From CALCMJ01 sp964475415 (GTDB taxonomy: Bacteria; Bacteroidota; Bacteroidia; Chitinophagales; Saprospiraceae), in assembly GCA_964475415.1 (NCBI GenBank), contig CAYYWZ010000018.1, forward strand, positions 1 to 57,443: a stretch of DNA of 57,443 nucleotides. Direction: 5' to 3'. Below the pieces are notes generated by a model, which was not told the DNA's origin, made no database searches, and saw nothing but the letters and a program-made list of their open reading frames with translations. The stretch's first letter is position 1, and every line of letters begins with the position of its first letter. This document shows, piece after piece, positions 24,910 through 34,800 of the stretch. The translations under genes were made by a program, and so were the position numbers.

Positions 24910-27129
24910 TACTGGATCTCCTTTTTTAAATTTAAAAGTTTTTAGATCTTGGACTAGCGGTGTTTCCCCTTCTTTGATAAGATAAGAGTTATTTATATCA
25001 AAGTCGAATTCTTGTTTAACATACTCGTTTTTTCCATTAGGCCACTTTATGGATATACCTAATATTTCTAGACAGTCTCCTAGTCCTATATTAGCGAGTA
25101 AACTATTAGCTCCGAAACTTGCACCCGAATTTATGGTGTGGTAAATTTTTCTACTTTTTTCATTTCCACCTTTCATTTCTACTATTATTTTAGCTCCAAG
25201 TGCAGCGCGGTTGGAAGTTGAACCTACTAGTCTTAGTTTGATAAATTTGCTCTTTTCGTATCCTGGGTTTTCGAAGAGTGCGTTAGGAAACAAATCTCCG
25301 GTAAAAGCTCCACCCATAACTGCATAGATATCTTGATCACCATCATTATCCAAATCAGTAATAGAGATACCATGTCCTTTCTGGATATGTCCTAATCCCA
25401 TTTTATAAGTATCCTCCGTAAATTTATTGCCATTGACATTAGTAAAAAATCTGTTAGGTACGACAGATCTATAATCTGGAGAGCCTGTCCCTAAATAGAA
25501 ATCAGGGAGACCATCATTATTAATATCTCCAAAATTACACCCCATAGTACCCATTGCACTTGCTGTTATTGCCTTATTAGTTGCATCTTTAAATTTATTG
25601 CCTCCCTCGTTGTGATATAATTTGCATTGTTCGGTACTCACACTCTTACTTAATTGGGCTCTGGCGAATTGGCCCGACTGATCCGTAAATACTAACCGAT
25701 CATATGCTGAGGCAAAAATGTCGTCGTTACCATCATTGTCATAATCAAAAAACCAACATGGAAATGAGGATTTGGGTCTATTAACACCAGCAACAGAAGT
25801 TATATCCTGAAAAGATCTTATATTATTTTCCGTACTTACATTTAATAAGAGTTTGTTATCACCATCTAAGTTTGACAAATAGATATCTGGAAATCCATCA
25901 TTATTTATATCGCCACTGCTTACGCCTTTATAATATCCTATAGACGCTACGTTGCTTTCATTTGCAATTTCTTCAAATGTTCCATCACCTTTATTTCTGT
26001 ATAGTTCGCAGAGAAAGTTGGTAGTACTTGATTTAGTTGTTTCATTTGCAATCATTAAATCTATGTACCCATCTTGATTATAATCTAACCATTCTGCACT
26101 CTGCGTTGGATTTTCACTATAAATATTAGCTTCTAGTGTTACATCTACAAATTTATTGTTACCTAGGTTTTTTATGAGGGAGTTTGGTAATATTCCCCAG
26201 TCTTCATTTGGTCTCCAGCCACCTCTTAGTATGATAAAATCCATTAGGCCATCATTGTTATAATCCGCCTGTTTCATATTTAGACCTCCTTTTATTTTAT
26301 CTAAGTTGGTCGCAACAGTTATGTCCTCAAATCCACCTTCTCCATTGTTTTTGTAAAATTTTAATTTACCCTTATGGCTCCAAGAAGAGGTGAGTATATC
26401 TATATATCCATCATTGTCAAAATCTTCCGTAATAACACCACCAGAGAGATCATTATAATCTACTCCAGTTGCACTTGCTATATTTTGCCATTCGCTATTT
26501 TTTGTATCTATAGGCACTAAGAATTTTGTCGGTACCTTATCTGGATATTGCCCTAGTGTCATATAGGCAACATTTAGCAACCACATATTCTGATAATCTC
26601 CTGGATAGACTTTTAGTATCTCAGTTATTTTTTTTACCGCCATTTCCGAATATGATTTATTGACGTGTAATCCGCCTTCTTGTATGGGCACTATACAAGA
26701 CTGATCCGTATGATTTTCTTGACAGTTCTTTTGTTCTGCTAGTCTTAGGTAACATAGCGCCTCGAAATTATGTAGTTGAACAGTCCCTTCTTTTATTTCT
26801 GTGTAAAAAGAATTAGATGCATATATACTTTTAATAACAGATAATGCTTTTTCAGTTTGACCATCGTTCAGTAGAGCTGTAGCATATTGGAATTGCAATC
26901 TTACGTCAGACGGGTTATTCGATGCTTTAGAAAATATCATTTTGACACGTTCCGAATTACTATAAATGGTTTTCATATAGTTAGTCTTACTTATAATCTC
27001 TTGCATGCGATTTTCTATCTCACTTGACCCTTTATCTGATGCTTTTACGTCTATAGTAGATGAGGATTCATTTTTACAAGCAAGGAATAACTGTGATAGG
27101 ATACTAATAAGGACTATTATTCTTTTCAT
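24889..27129 (-). CDS. VCBS/FG-GAP and UnbV/ASPIC lipoprotein with natural His6 tail
   Basis: A 746-residue exported protein. The signal ends in lipobox FLAC with Cys18 as the predicted lipid site. Residues about 60-110 look like a TPR-type helical segment. About 215-610 contain at least seven calcium-binding DxDxDG-type loops of VCBS/FG-GAP repeats (for example DFDNDGYIDILTSS, DYNNDGLMDFIILR, DINNDGFPDIYLSN, DLDNDGDQDIYAVM), which suggests an integrin-alpha-like propeller. About 635-715 form an ASPIC/UnbV domain (LGAKIIVEMKGG, HTINSGASFGANS, ISIKWPNGKNEYV). The last six residues are histidines followed directly by TAG. A short inverted repeat (GTCTA and TAGAC, 27131-27144) sits at the start codon. 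The family is abundant in Bacteroidota surface proteomes; its role is not established. It lies opposite to the flanking rplQ and carA. Confidence 0.88.
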   Translation of the reverse strand: MKRIIVLISILSQLFLACKNESSSTIDVKASDKGSSEIENRMQEIISKTNYMKTIYSNSERVKMIFSKASNNPSDVRLQFQYATALLNDGQTEKALSVIKSIYASNSFYTEIKEGTVQLHNFEALCYLRLAEQKNCQENHTDQSCIVPIQEGGLHVNKSYSEMAVKKITEILKVYPGDYQNMWLLNVAYMTLGQYPDKVPTKFLVPIDTKNSEWQNIASATGVDYNDLSGGVITEDFDNDGYIDILTSSWSHKGKLKFYKNNGEGGFEDITVATNLDKIKGGLNMKQADYNNDGLMDFIILRGGWRPNEDWGILPNSLIKNLGNNKFVDVTLEANIYSENPTQSAEWLDYNQDGYIDLMIANETTKSSTTNFLCELYRNKGDGTFEEIANESNVASIGYYKGVSSGDINNDGFPDIYLSNLDGDNKLLLNVSTENNIRSFQDITSVAGVNRPKSSFPCWFFDYDNDGNDDIFASAYDRLVFTDQSGQFARAQLSKSVSTEQCKLYHNEGGNKFKDATNKAITASAMGTMGCNFGDINNDGLPDFYLGTGSPDYRSVVPNRFFTNVNGNKFTEDTYKMGLGHIQKGHGISITDLDNDGDQDIYAVMGGAFTGDLFPNALFENPGYEKSKFIKLRLVGSTSNRAALGAKIIVEMKGGNEKSRKIYHTINSGASFGANSLLANIGLGDCLEILGISIKWPNGKNEYVKQEFDFDINNSYLIKEGETPLVQDLKTFKFKKGDPVHHHHHH

Positions 27130-27280
27130 AGTCTAAAAATAGACATAATTTGTTTTTCCTTAGCTTCACTATTGGTAAAATTGAACTAAAAATTGAATTT
27201 CTGAATTTCTAATAATATTAAATAATTAGTAGCCTCCTGATATAAGACTGTATTAGATTTTCTCCTTTATAGATAAGTTT

Positions 27281-27288
27281 TATATTTG
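27281..27288 (+). promoter_or_regulatory. Candidate -7 element for carA-eno
   Basis: TATATTTG at 27281-27288 matches the Bacteroidota -7 octamer and lies 35 bases before the carA start. No TTG is found 19 bases upstream (the position reads TTTT), so the promoter is only moderately supported. Confidence 0.45.
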
Positions 27289-27323
27289 TATGAATTATAA
27301 AAAATTCTAATCTGTTAATCTCT

Positions 27324-28427
27324 ATGGAATCTAATTTTAATGCAGTTTTAGTTCTTGAAGACGGAACCATATTTAAAGGCAAAGCAGCTGGTATGCAAGG
27401 AATTGCTACAGGTGAAATTTGCTTTAATACAGGAATGACGGGATATCAAGAAATATTCACTGATCCATCTTATAACGGTCAAGTTATGGTAACTACTAAT
27501 GCCCACATTGGGAATTACGGTATCATGCAAAAAGAAAGAGAATCTGAAAAAGTACAAATCTCAGGTTTGATTTGTAAAAACTTCACTAATGATTACTCTA
27601 GACCTTTAGCTGATCAGGATATCCAGAAGTATTTTGAAGAAAACAATATAGTCTGTATCTATGGTTTGGATACTAGAGCAATTGTTAAGCATGTAAGAGA
27701 TAAAGGTGCTATGAACTGTATTATTTCTTCAGAGATAGATGATGTAGAAGAGCTTAAGAAAAGATTGTCTAAAGTACCTTCGATGGCTGGTTTAGAATTA
27801 GCCTCTAAGGTGTGTACCAATGAGGAATATACAATGGGAGATCCTGATTCTAATTTGAAAATTGCAGTGTATGATTTTGGGACTAAGAAAAATATCTTGA
27901 GGTGTTTTGTAGATCGTGGAGCCTATGTAAAAGTTTTTCCTGCCAAAACTGATTTATCTGTATTAAAGGAGTTTAATCCGGATGGATATTTTCTATCTAA
28001 TGGACCAGGAGATCCAGAGCCGATGGGTTATGCAGTGAAAAATGTAAAGGAAATACTAGAATTAGAAAAACCAGTTTTTGGTATTTGTCTAGGTCATCAG
28101 ATATTAGCAAGAGCTATGGATATTCCTACTTATAAAATGCACCATGGTCATAGAGGAATAAATCACCCAGTAAAAAATATTGCTTCTGGAAAGTGTGAAA
28201 TAACTTCTCAGAATCATGGTTTTGGTGTAAGTCCTGAGGCACTTAAAAAACATGAGGATAAAATAGAAGTAACACACATCAATCTTAACGATGATACAGT
28301 AGAAGGTATTCGTATAAAAGGCAAACCGGCTTTTTCGGTACAATACCACCCGGAGGCTGCTCCAGGTCCACATGATTCTAGGTATTTATTTGATGAATTT
28401 ATTGAGTTAGTAAAAAATAATAAGTAA
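27324..28427 (+). CDS. carA: Carbamoyl-phosphate synthase small subunit
   Basis: The glutaminase subunit that supplies ammonia to CarB for carbamoyl phosphate, used in pyrimidine and arginine synthesis. The 367-residue product has the N-terminal CarA domain (FNTGMTGYQEIFTDPSYNGQ) and a class I glutamine amidotransferase domain with nucleophile Cys255 (VFGICLGHQIL). The His/Glu pair lies in VQYHPEAAPGPHDS. carB is not in the window. eno starts 2 bp after the stop, indicating co-transcription. Confidence 0.97.
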   Translation: MESNFNAVLVLEDGTIFKGKAAGMQGIATGEICFNTGMTGYQEIFTDPSYNGQVMVTTNAHIGNYGIMQKERESEKVQISGLICKNFTNDYSRPLADQDIQKYFEENNIVCIYGLDTRAIVKHVRDKGAMNCIISSEIDDVEELKKRLSKVPSMAGLELASKVCTNEEYTMGDPDSNLKIAVYDFGTKKNILRCFVDRGAYVKVFPAKTDLSVLKEFNPDGYFLSNGPGDPEPMGYAVKNVKEILELEKPVFGICLGHQILARAMDIPTYKMHHGHRGINHPVKNIASGKCEITSQNHGFGVSPEALKKHEDKIEVTHINLNDDTVEGIRIKGKPAFSVQYHPEAAPGPHDSRYLFDEFIELVKNNK

Positions 28428-28429
28428 TA

Positions 28430-29710
28430 ATGGCAGATATTCTTGATATACGAGCAAGAGAAATTTTAGACTCTAGAGGTAATCCTACTGTAGAAGTAGA
28501 AGTACTTACTGAAAATGGTTTCATCGGAAGAGCAGCTGTTCCTTCAGGGGCATCTACTGGAAAATATGAAGCAGTAGAATTGCGAGATGAAGATAAATCT
28601 AGATTTCTAGGTAAGGGAGTTCTCAAAGCATGTAAACATGTTAATGAAGATATTAGGTCTGCATTAATAGGCGAAAGTGTTTTTGAGCAGATCTATTTAG
28701 ACACGGTAATGAATGAATTAGACGGTACAGATAATAAATCCGTACTAGGTGCTAATGCTATTCTCGGTGTGTCTATGGCAATTGCTAAGGCTGCAGCAGA
28801 GGAATCCGGTCAAGAATTATATAGATATATAGGAGGAATCAATGCTTGCATTCTTCCAGTTCCTATGATGAACATTCTTAATGGAGGATCGCATGCTGAT
28901 AATAGTATAGATTTCCAAGAGTTTATGGTTATGCCTGTAGGAGCAGATACTTTTTCTGAGGGACTGAGAATGGGTGTTGAAGTTTTTCATGAACTTAAGA
29001 AAGTGCTTAAGAAGAAAGGATATTCTACTAATGTTGGAGACGAGGGAGGATTTGCACCGAACATTAAGTCTAATAAAGAAGCAATAGAAATAGTGCTTCA
29101 CTCTATAGAATCAGCAGGGTACAAGCCTGGTGATGATTTTATGATCGCTATGGATGCTGCTGCTTCTGAATTTTATGACGAAAAAGAAAAGGTATATCAT
29201 TTCCATCAATCCACAGGAGATAAGTTGACCTCAGATCAAATGATAGACTACTGGGCTGAGTGGGTTAATAATTATCCTATTCTTTCTATAGAGGATGGAC
29301 TGCATGAAGACGATTGGGATGGATGGATCAAGATGACAGAAAAGCTAGGAGACAAAATACAAATAGTAGGTGATGATCTATTTGTTACAAATGCGGAGAG
29401 ATTAAGAAAAGGTATAGATACTGGAGCTGCTAATTCTATACTTGTAAAAGTGAATCAGATAGGTTCATTGACGGAAACTATAGAAACTGTTGATATGGCG
29501 AATAGATCTGGATATTCTTCTGTAATGAGTCATAGATCTGGAGAGACGGAAGATACGACTATTGCTGATCTCGCTGTAGCGCTTAATACTGGACAAATAA
29601 AGACAGGATCTGCTTCTAGAAGTGATAGAATTGCAAAATATAACCAATTATTAAGGATAGAAGAGGAGCTAGGAGCACAAGGAGTATACCTTGGTAAGGC
29701 TATATTCTAA
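28430..29710 (+). CDS. eno: Enolase
   Basis: Converts 2-phosphoglycerate to phosphoenolpyruvate in glycolysis. The 426-residue product is full length. It has AREILDSRGNPTVEVEVLTE, GANAILGVSMA, the metal-site region (AMDAAASEFYD, SIEDGLHEDDWDGW, VGDDLFVTN), the catalytic lysine region ILVKVNQIGSLTET and SHRSGETEDTTIADLAVA. It is tightly linked to carA and followed after 38 bp by a DivIC/FtsB-like gene. Confidence 0.98.
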   Translation: MADILDIRAREILDSRGNPTVEVEVLTENGFIGRAAVPSGASTGKYEAVELRDEDKSRFLGKGVLKACKHVNEDIRSALIGESVFEQIYLDTVMNELDGTDNKSVLGANAILGVSMAIAKAAAEESGQELYRYIGGINACILPVPMMNILNGGSHADNSIDFQEFMVMPVGADTFSEGLRMGVEVFHELKKVLKKKGYSTNVGDEGGFAPNIKSNKEAIEIVLHSIESAGYKPGDDFMIAMDAAASEFYDEKEKVYHFHQSTGDKLTSDQMIDYWAEWVNNYPILSIEDGLHEDDWDGWIKMTEKLGDKIQIVGDDLFVTNAERLRKGIDTGAANSILVKVNQIGSLTETIETVDMANRSGYSSVMSHRSGETEDTTIADLAVALNTGQIKTGSASRSDRIAKYNQLLRIEEELGAQGVYLGKAIF

Positions 29711-29748
29711 AGTATTTCATATATTTATATATAAATACTTTTTGTAAT

Positions 29749-30090
29749 ATGAGTGCAAAGAAGAAAAATGCTAAAAAAAGCATAGACGAAAATAATCGTT
29801 GGTACCTAAATAAATACATTCTATGTCTTATGATATTCATAGTCTGGATTATCTTTATGGATCAAAACAACTATTTTACACAGTCTAAACTAGATAAGTC
29901 AATAATCAAACTTGAAAAAGAAAAGGATAATTACAAGCAACTTTATGAAATTGCCTTACAAGACAAAATAGATCTAGAACGAAATCCAGAAAAATATGCA
30001 AGAGATAACTACTTTATGCATAAGGATAATGAACAGATTTTTTACATAAAAAAAGATAATAAAAATAACAATGAGCGTACTGGTCAATAA
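29749..30090 (+). CDS. DivIC/FtsB-like septum formation initiator
   Basis: A small bitopic membrane protein of 113 residues: a lysine-rich cytoplasmic N-terminus, one transmembrane helix (about 23-41, YILCLMIFIVWIIFMDQNN) and an extracytoplasmic coiled coil (about 48-78). NPEKYARDNYFMHKDNEQIF follows, equivalent to the P-E-x-x-A-R-E motif of the family. Such proteins bind the FtsL partner in the divisome and regulate septal peptidoglycan synthesis. An eno-ftsB neighbourhood is also known in Gammaproteobacteria. Its end overlaps the sucD start by 20 bp in another frame. Confidence 0.85.
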   Translation: MSAKKKNAKKSIDENNRWYLNKYILCLMIFIVWIIFMDQNNYFTQSKLDKSIIKLEKEKDNYKQLYEIALQDKIDLERNPEKYARDNYFMHKDNEQIFYIKKDNKNNNERTGQ

Positions 30091-30937
30091 GAATTCTAAG
30101 ATAATCGTACAAGGATTTACGGGTAAAGAAGGGAGTTTTCACTCTGAACAGATGATAGAGTACGGTACTAATATCATAGCAGGCGTAACACCTGGTAAAG
30201 GAGGAACAGAACATCTAGGTAAGCCTGTACTAAATACAGTTTATGATGCTGTCCAAAAACTTGGTGCAGATACCTCTATTATTTTTGTGCCACCTAGATT
30301 TGCCGCAGATGCTATAATGGAAGCTGCAGATGCAGGTATTAAAGTTATTATCTGTATCACGGAAGGTATCCCTGTTCAGGATATGGTAAAAGTAAAAGCT
30401 TATATAGAAGATAAGGACTGTCGTCTTGTAGGTCCTAACTGCCCGGGTGTGATGACACCTGGAGAAGCAAAAGTTGGTATAATGCCTGGGTTTATACATA
30501 ATCCAGGTAGAATAGGTATAGTTTCTAGATCTGGAACGCTAACTTATGAAGCCGTAGATCAAGTAACAAAAGCTGGCTTAGGTCAATCTACTTGTATCGG
30601 GATAGGTGGAGATCCTATTGTAGGCACAACAACTAAAGATGCTGTAGAGCTACTTATGAATGATCCTGACACAGATGGAATCATCATGATAGGAGAGATA
30701 GGAGGATCTATGGAAGCAGACGCTGCGTATTGGGTAAAAGAACACGGTACCAAACCAGTGGTAGGTTTTATAGCAGGTCAAACTGCTCCAAAAGGAAGAA
30801 CTATGGGACATGCCGGAGCAATTATCGGAGGTGAAGACGACACAGCTGAAGCTAAGATGAGAATTATGAAGGAATGTGGCATCGAAGTGGTAGCCTCACC
30901 AGCAGATATAGGTATCACAATGAAAAATCTACTATAA
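30071..30937 (+). CDS. sucD: Succinate-CoA ligase subunit alpha
   Basis: The alpha subunit of the TCA-cycle enzyme that makes succinate and a nucleoside triphosphate from succinyl-CoA. The 288-residue product has the CoA-binding Rossmann start (KIIVQGFTGKEGSFHSEQMI), PPRFAADAIMEAADAGIKVI, the VGPNCPGVMTPGEAKVGIMP block, and the phosphohistidine loop GRTMGHAGAI with predicted phospho-His247. It overlaps the preceding division gene by 20 bp. sucC is not in the window. Confidence 0.97.
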   Translation: MSVLVNKNSKIIVQGFTGKEGSFHSEQMIEYGTNIIAGVTPGKGGTEHLGKPVLNTVYDAVQKLGADTSIIFVPPRFAADAIMEAADAGIKVIICITEGIPVQDMVKVKAYIEDKDCRLVGPNCPGVMTPGEAKVGIMPGFIHNPGRIGIVSRSGTLTYEAVDQVTKAGLGQSTCIGIGGDPIVGTTTKDAVELLMNDPDTDGIIMIGEIGGSMEADAAYWVKEHGTKPVVGFIAGQTAPKGRTMGHAGAIIGGEDDTAEAKMRIMKECGIEVVASPADIGITMKNLL

Positions 30938-30978
30938 GTTTTAATCCCTGCTAGTTCTGGGATTTCTAACGATTTAAA

Positions 30979-31014
30979 AGAAGACCTTATACAACTAATT
31001 GTATAAGGTCTTCT
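30979..31014 (+). terminator. Long perfect hairpin after sucD
   Basis: AGAAGACCTTATACAA (30979-30994) and TTGTATAAGGTCTTCT (30999-31014) form a perfect 16-bp stem with a four-base loop, 41 bp after sucD. A weaker hairpin with arms AATCCC and GGGATT precedes it (30943-30964). No T-run follows, so it may mark a mRNA 3' end or a processing site rather than a canonical intrinsic terminator. Confidence 0.6.
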
Positions 31015-31205
31015 CTGCTTTATATTATCAGCTAAGTTTTTAAATTCGGAGCCGAAAGAGCGCGATCTCCTTTTTATGTATGTAGAATATATTCTGAAGT
31101 GCTTGTTTGACATTGTAACTGTTAGGAAACAATAGAACTGTCAGTTACATTGACTGATTATATTTTAATCTAATCCAAAAAGGATCAGTTAAGAATATAT
31201 TGATT

Positions 31206-31685
31206 TTATTTCTTTGCTTCTTTTACTCTCTTACCGAAATATTTTTTATCTGCAACAAGAAGACCGAAAGATTCGCAATTCTCTTTCCCAGTTTTTGAAT
31301 GGTGGGCTCCATGAGCTCTTAATATCCCTTTAGAGTAAGAATTATCTAGTTGTCTGAACCATTTAAATCTTTGGTGTATATAAACATCATGGATAAGAAA
31401 ATATATCAAGCCATAAATAGATATCCCTATACCGACAAATAATAAAGGAAATAAACCTATACCTAATGATCCTAAAATATAACAAGTAGCACTAGGAATA
31501 GCGAACACTATAAAAAACAAGTCATTCTTTTCAAAAAAACCTTCTTTTTCAAAATGTGGTTTGTGGTGATCTTCATGCCAACTCCATAAGAATCCATGCA
31601 TGACATATTTGTGAGCAAACCATGCAACAAATTCCATACCTACTACAGCTGATAATGTTATAAGGAAATAGTGAATAGCAGTCAT
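31206..31685 (-). CDS. crtZ: CrtZ-like beta-carotene hydroxylase
   Basis: A 159-residue integral membrane di-iron hydroxylase of the fatty-acid-hydroxylase superfamily. The four histidine clusters are all visible: HKYVMH, HEDHH, HDVYIHQR and HGAHH. Several hydrophobic segments lie between them. CrtZ adds hydroxyl groups to the beta-ionone rings of carotenoids, giving zeaxanthin, common in pigmented Bacteroidota. No other carotenoid gene is in the window. It lies 132 bp downstream of the large kinase gene on the same strand. Confidence 0.85.
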   Translation of the reverse strand: MTAIHYFLITLSAVVGMEFVAWFAHKYVMHGFLWSWHEDHHKPHFEKEGFFEKNDLFFIVFAIPSATCYILGSLGIGLFPLLFVGIGISIYGLIYFLIHDVYIHQRFKWFRQLDNSYSKGILRAHGAHHSKTGKENCESFGLLVADKKYFGKRVKEAKK

Positions 31686-31817
31686 AGTTACGTGTTTGTA
31701 ATTGGAACAAATATAAGATATAAAATGATTAGGAAAACTAGTTTTTTTTAGACTTACTTATAATATTAACATATATAACTATATTTTTTTTGGGTTTGAC
31801 TAATATCAGAGAATGCT

Positions 31818-34800
31818 TTAATCTAGGCTCACTCTATTACCTCCTTTATCTAGGTAATTATCTTTCATTAAGGGTACTTCTACAAAAAAGTCTGTCCCTT
31901 CTCCATATTCTGTTTCAAAATATATATTTCCATTGAAAGAATTGATCATATTTAGTGATATAGCTAGTCCCAGTCCAGTCCCAGAGGACTTAGTGGTAAA
32001 GTTAGGCGTGAACACCTTATCTTTCATATCATCTGAAATTCCGGTACCATTATCATTGATTTTGATAATAGCTTTGTCATCTTGTTTATATAAGCTTATT
32101 TCTATCCTTCCTTTACGGGTATCTGGAATGGACTGGATAGCATTTTTGACAATATTATTTAGTATCCTTATTAGATGGTTTTTATCAGCGAACACGTAAA
32201 TTTCATTGATAGGTTCAGTAAGTTTAATATCCATATCTTCTCTCTTTCTGAATAGATCATGGATGACCTCTACGACTTCATTTAAGATAACCTTTTCGTT
32301 AGAAGCTTTTGGTAGGGTTGCGAAATTTGAAAAAGCACTTGCTATTCCTGATAAATTATCTATTTGTTCTATAAGTGTATTAGAAATACGTTTTACAAGT
32401 TCTTTACTATTTTCTGGATTTTTCTTTATGGCTTGTTCTAAGTATTGGATACTTAACTTCATTGGAGTGAGAGGATTTTTGATCTCATGAGCTACTTGCT
32501 TAGCCATCTCTCTCCAAGCCATATCTCTTTCTGTCTTGGTCAGAATAGATACATTTTGATCTAATTTTTCTACCATCTCATTATAGTTTTGAATCAATTC
32601 TCCTATTTCATCTTGTGTTTCCCATTTTATAACTTCATTTTTGGTTCCTACCTTAAGTGTGTTTAATCTCCTTCCTAGCTCAGTAAGTGGTCGTGTTATA
32701 GACCTAGATACTGCTATGGCTATAGCACCCGCTATTAGAAATAGAAAGACATAGACATTAAGTATTGAAGAAAGAAAGTCGGTTATACTTAGTGTACCAC
32801 CCCTTTTATTTGGTTTGTTATGTATCGAGATAAATCCTAATAATCCCATGGTACTATGCTGAAGAGGAAAATAGGCTTCTATATCATTTACTGATTTTAT
32901 TTTTGTAAAGGTTTGGTTTTTATTGAGTTCCATCACATTATAGTATGGATAATATGGAAAAAGTTTTTCATTAGAAATTGATCTATTATAATTATATCCA
33001 GATGTATCATAGAATGTAGCATTTACATCATTAATACTGGCAATCATATCTATCTCATTTGAGATAACATTTTCAGCACTTTGGCGATCATACACATTCT
33101 TTATAGCATACTGTAGTGCATTATTTATAGTTATGACCTTATTAGTTATAGATTCTTGTTGGTTACTTTTTAGTATTTGATTAAAATAAATACTTGTTAT
33201 CCAAGCTATAGAGAAGAAGGATAGAAGAATAAGAGAAATAATAACTAACTGAATTTTAATTCTAAGAGAACTAAAACTATCTAAGTATAGAGGAAGATTA
33301 TCAAGTATTCTGAAACGTGAGTTGAAGATTGTAAAAAGGAAAATGAATAACCCTTCCAAACAAAAAATATAAGAAAATAGTGATATAGGCTTAAGTAATG
33401 AAGCATAAGTTTTGTTTGTATATAATACAACGTCTTGAGTAGGTCTACTTATAATATTTGAGATGGCATTATCAGTAATTATAGTATCGATAGATGCTAT
33501 AGACAATAGTTCTGGCGGTATATCTAATTGACCATAATTTAGCTTATTATTGATGTAGATGCCATACTGATCTAGATCTACTGTAGGCTTTTCTTTTTCT
33601 TCTATTATGATATAGAAATTTTTTAAGGTTGTATTTTTAATTAGATAGGCACCAGAAAAAGGATCATATGAGATACTTTTATTTATAGCGCTAAAGTTTC
33701 TAACTGAGTTTTTAAAAGTAGAATGATCTTGAAAGGAATTGATTAATCGAGACCTACCTGAGATTTCAAAGAAGTGAATTGACTTAATTAAGAAATGAGA
33801 CAAAGTATCTAATTCTGTTTCCAGATAGGATATGATATCAGATTCTGATAACTTCGCATCATTAGGAAGTATACTTATTTTATTTATCAGTTCAGTATTA
33901 TAGATTTCTTTATCTAAGTCACTTATGAAGTCTGCATCTATTCTGTTCGATGGTTGGTATAATTTGACAAGATTACTTTTTAAAGTTTTTATCTCTTGCT
34001 GTATAGAATAGAAATAAAGAACTGAAGCTAAGAATGCAGCATGGATAATCATCCACCATATAAGCCAGGTTATATTTTGTGATTTTTGCTCAAAAGAAAT
34101 ATCTCCTGTAAAATAATAGATAACTAGAAATATAGAAATAGGTATGAGGGGAATCGTTAGGCCTAATATAAGATAACAGAGTAGGTAAGAAATAAGAAAT
34201 ACGCAAAGACTAATTATTTTCCCTTTAGAAGTCTTAGTTCTGAGGGCCATCCCTTTTCTAAACAAAATCAAGATTCCCATAAGCACATGGATAGAACCTA
34301 AAGCTGTCGCTATCTGAGATCCAGCACTAAATTCTAATATTTCGAATTGTATACCTGAAATTCCATTCAAAGTAATCTGAATAAATCCTATAAAAATTCC
34401 GATCATAATTCCGGCAACTCCTATACTTGAAACTTTTACTAGAGAGCTTGTAGCATCAAGCTTAACTCTAGAAATTATGATGGACATTACCAAAAAGAGT
34501 GTACCAGAAACGAAGAATGCTCCTGCACTTATAAATTTACCTAAGTAGAAATTTTCTGGAGTAAAAATACCTATAGGCTGGAAACAGTTGTAAAATTTTG
34601 TAGATAGGGATAGAATTATAAATAAAGTAATAACACCAATTGTCTTTAAGGTAAATTTGATAGATCTAGCTTGTTTTGATTCTTTTAGTACCCAAAGGAT
34701 CAAACTAGCAATACTGATTAGATAAAAAATAAGCTTGAGCCATTTTATTAGGCCTACTGGAGAGTAGGATAGAGAATTATATTCATTCTTATTTTTAGCA

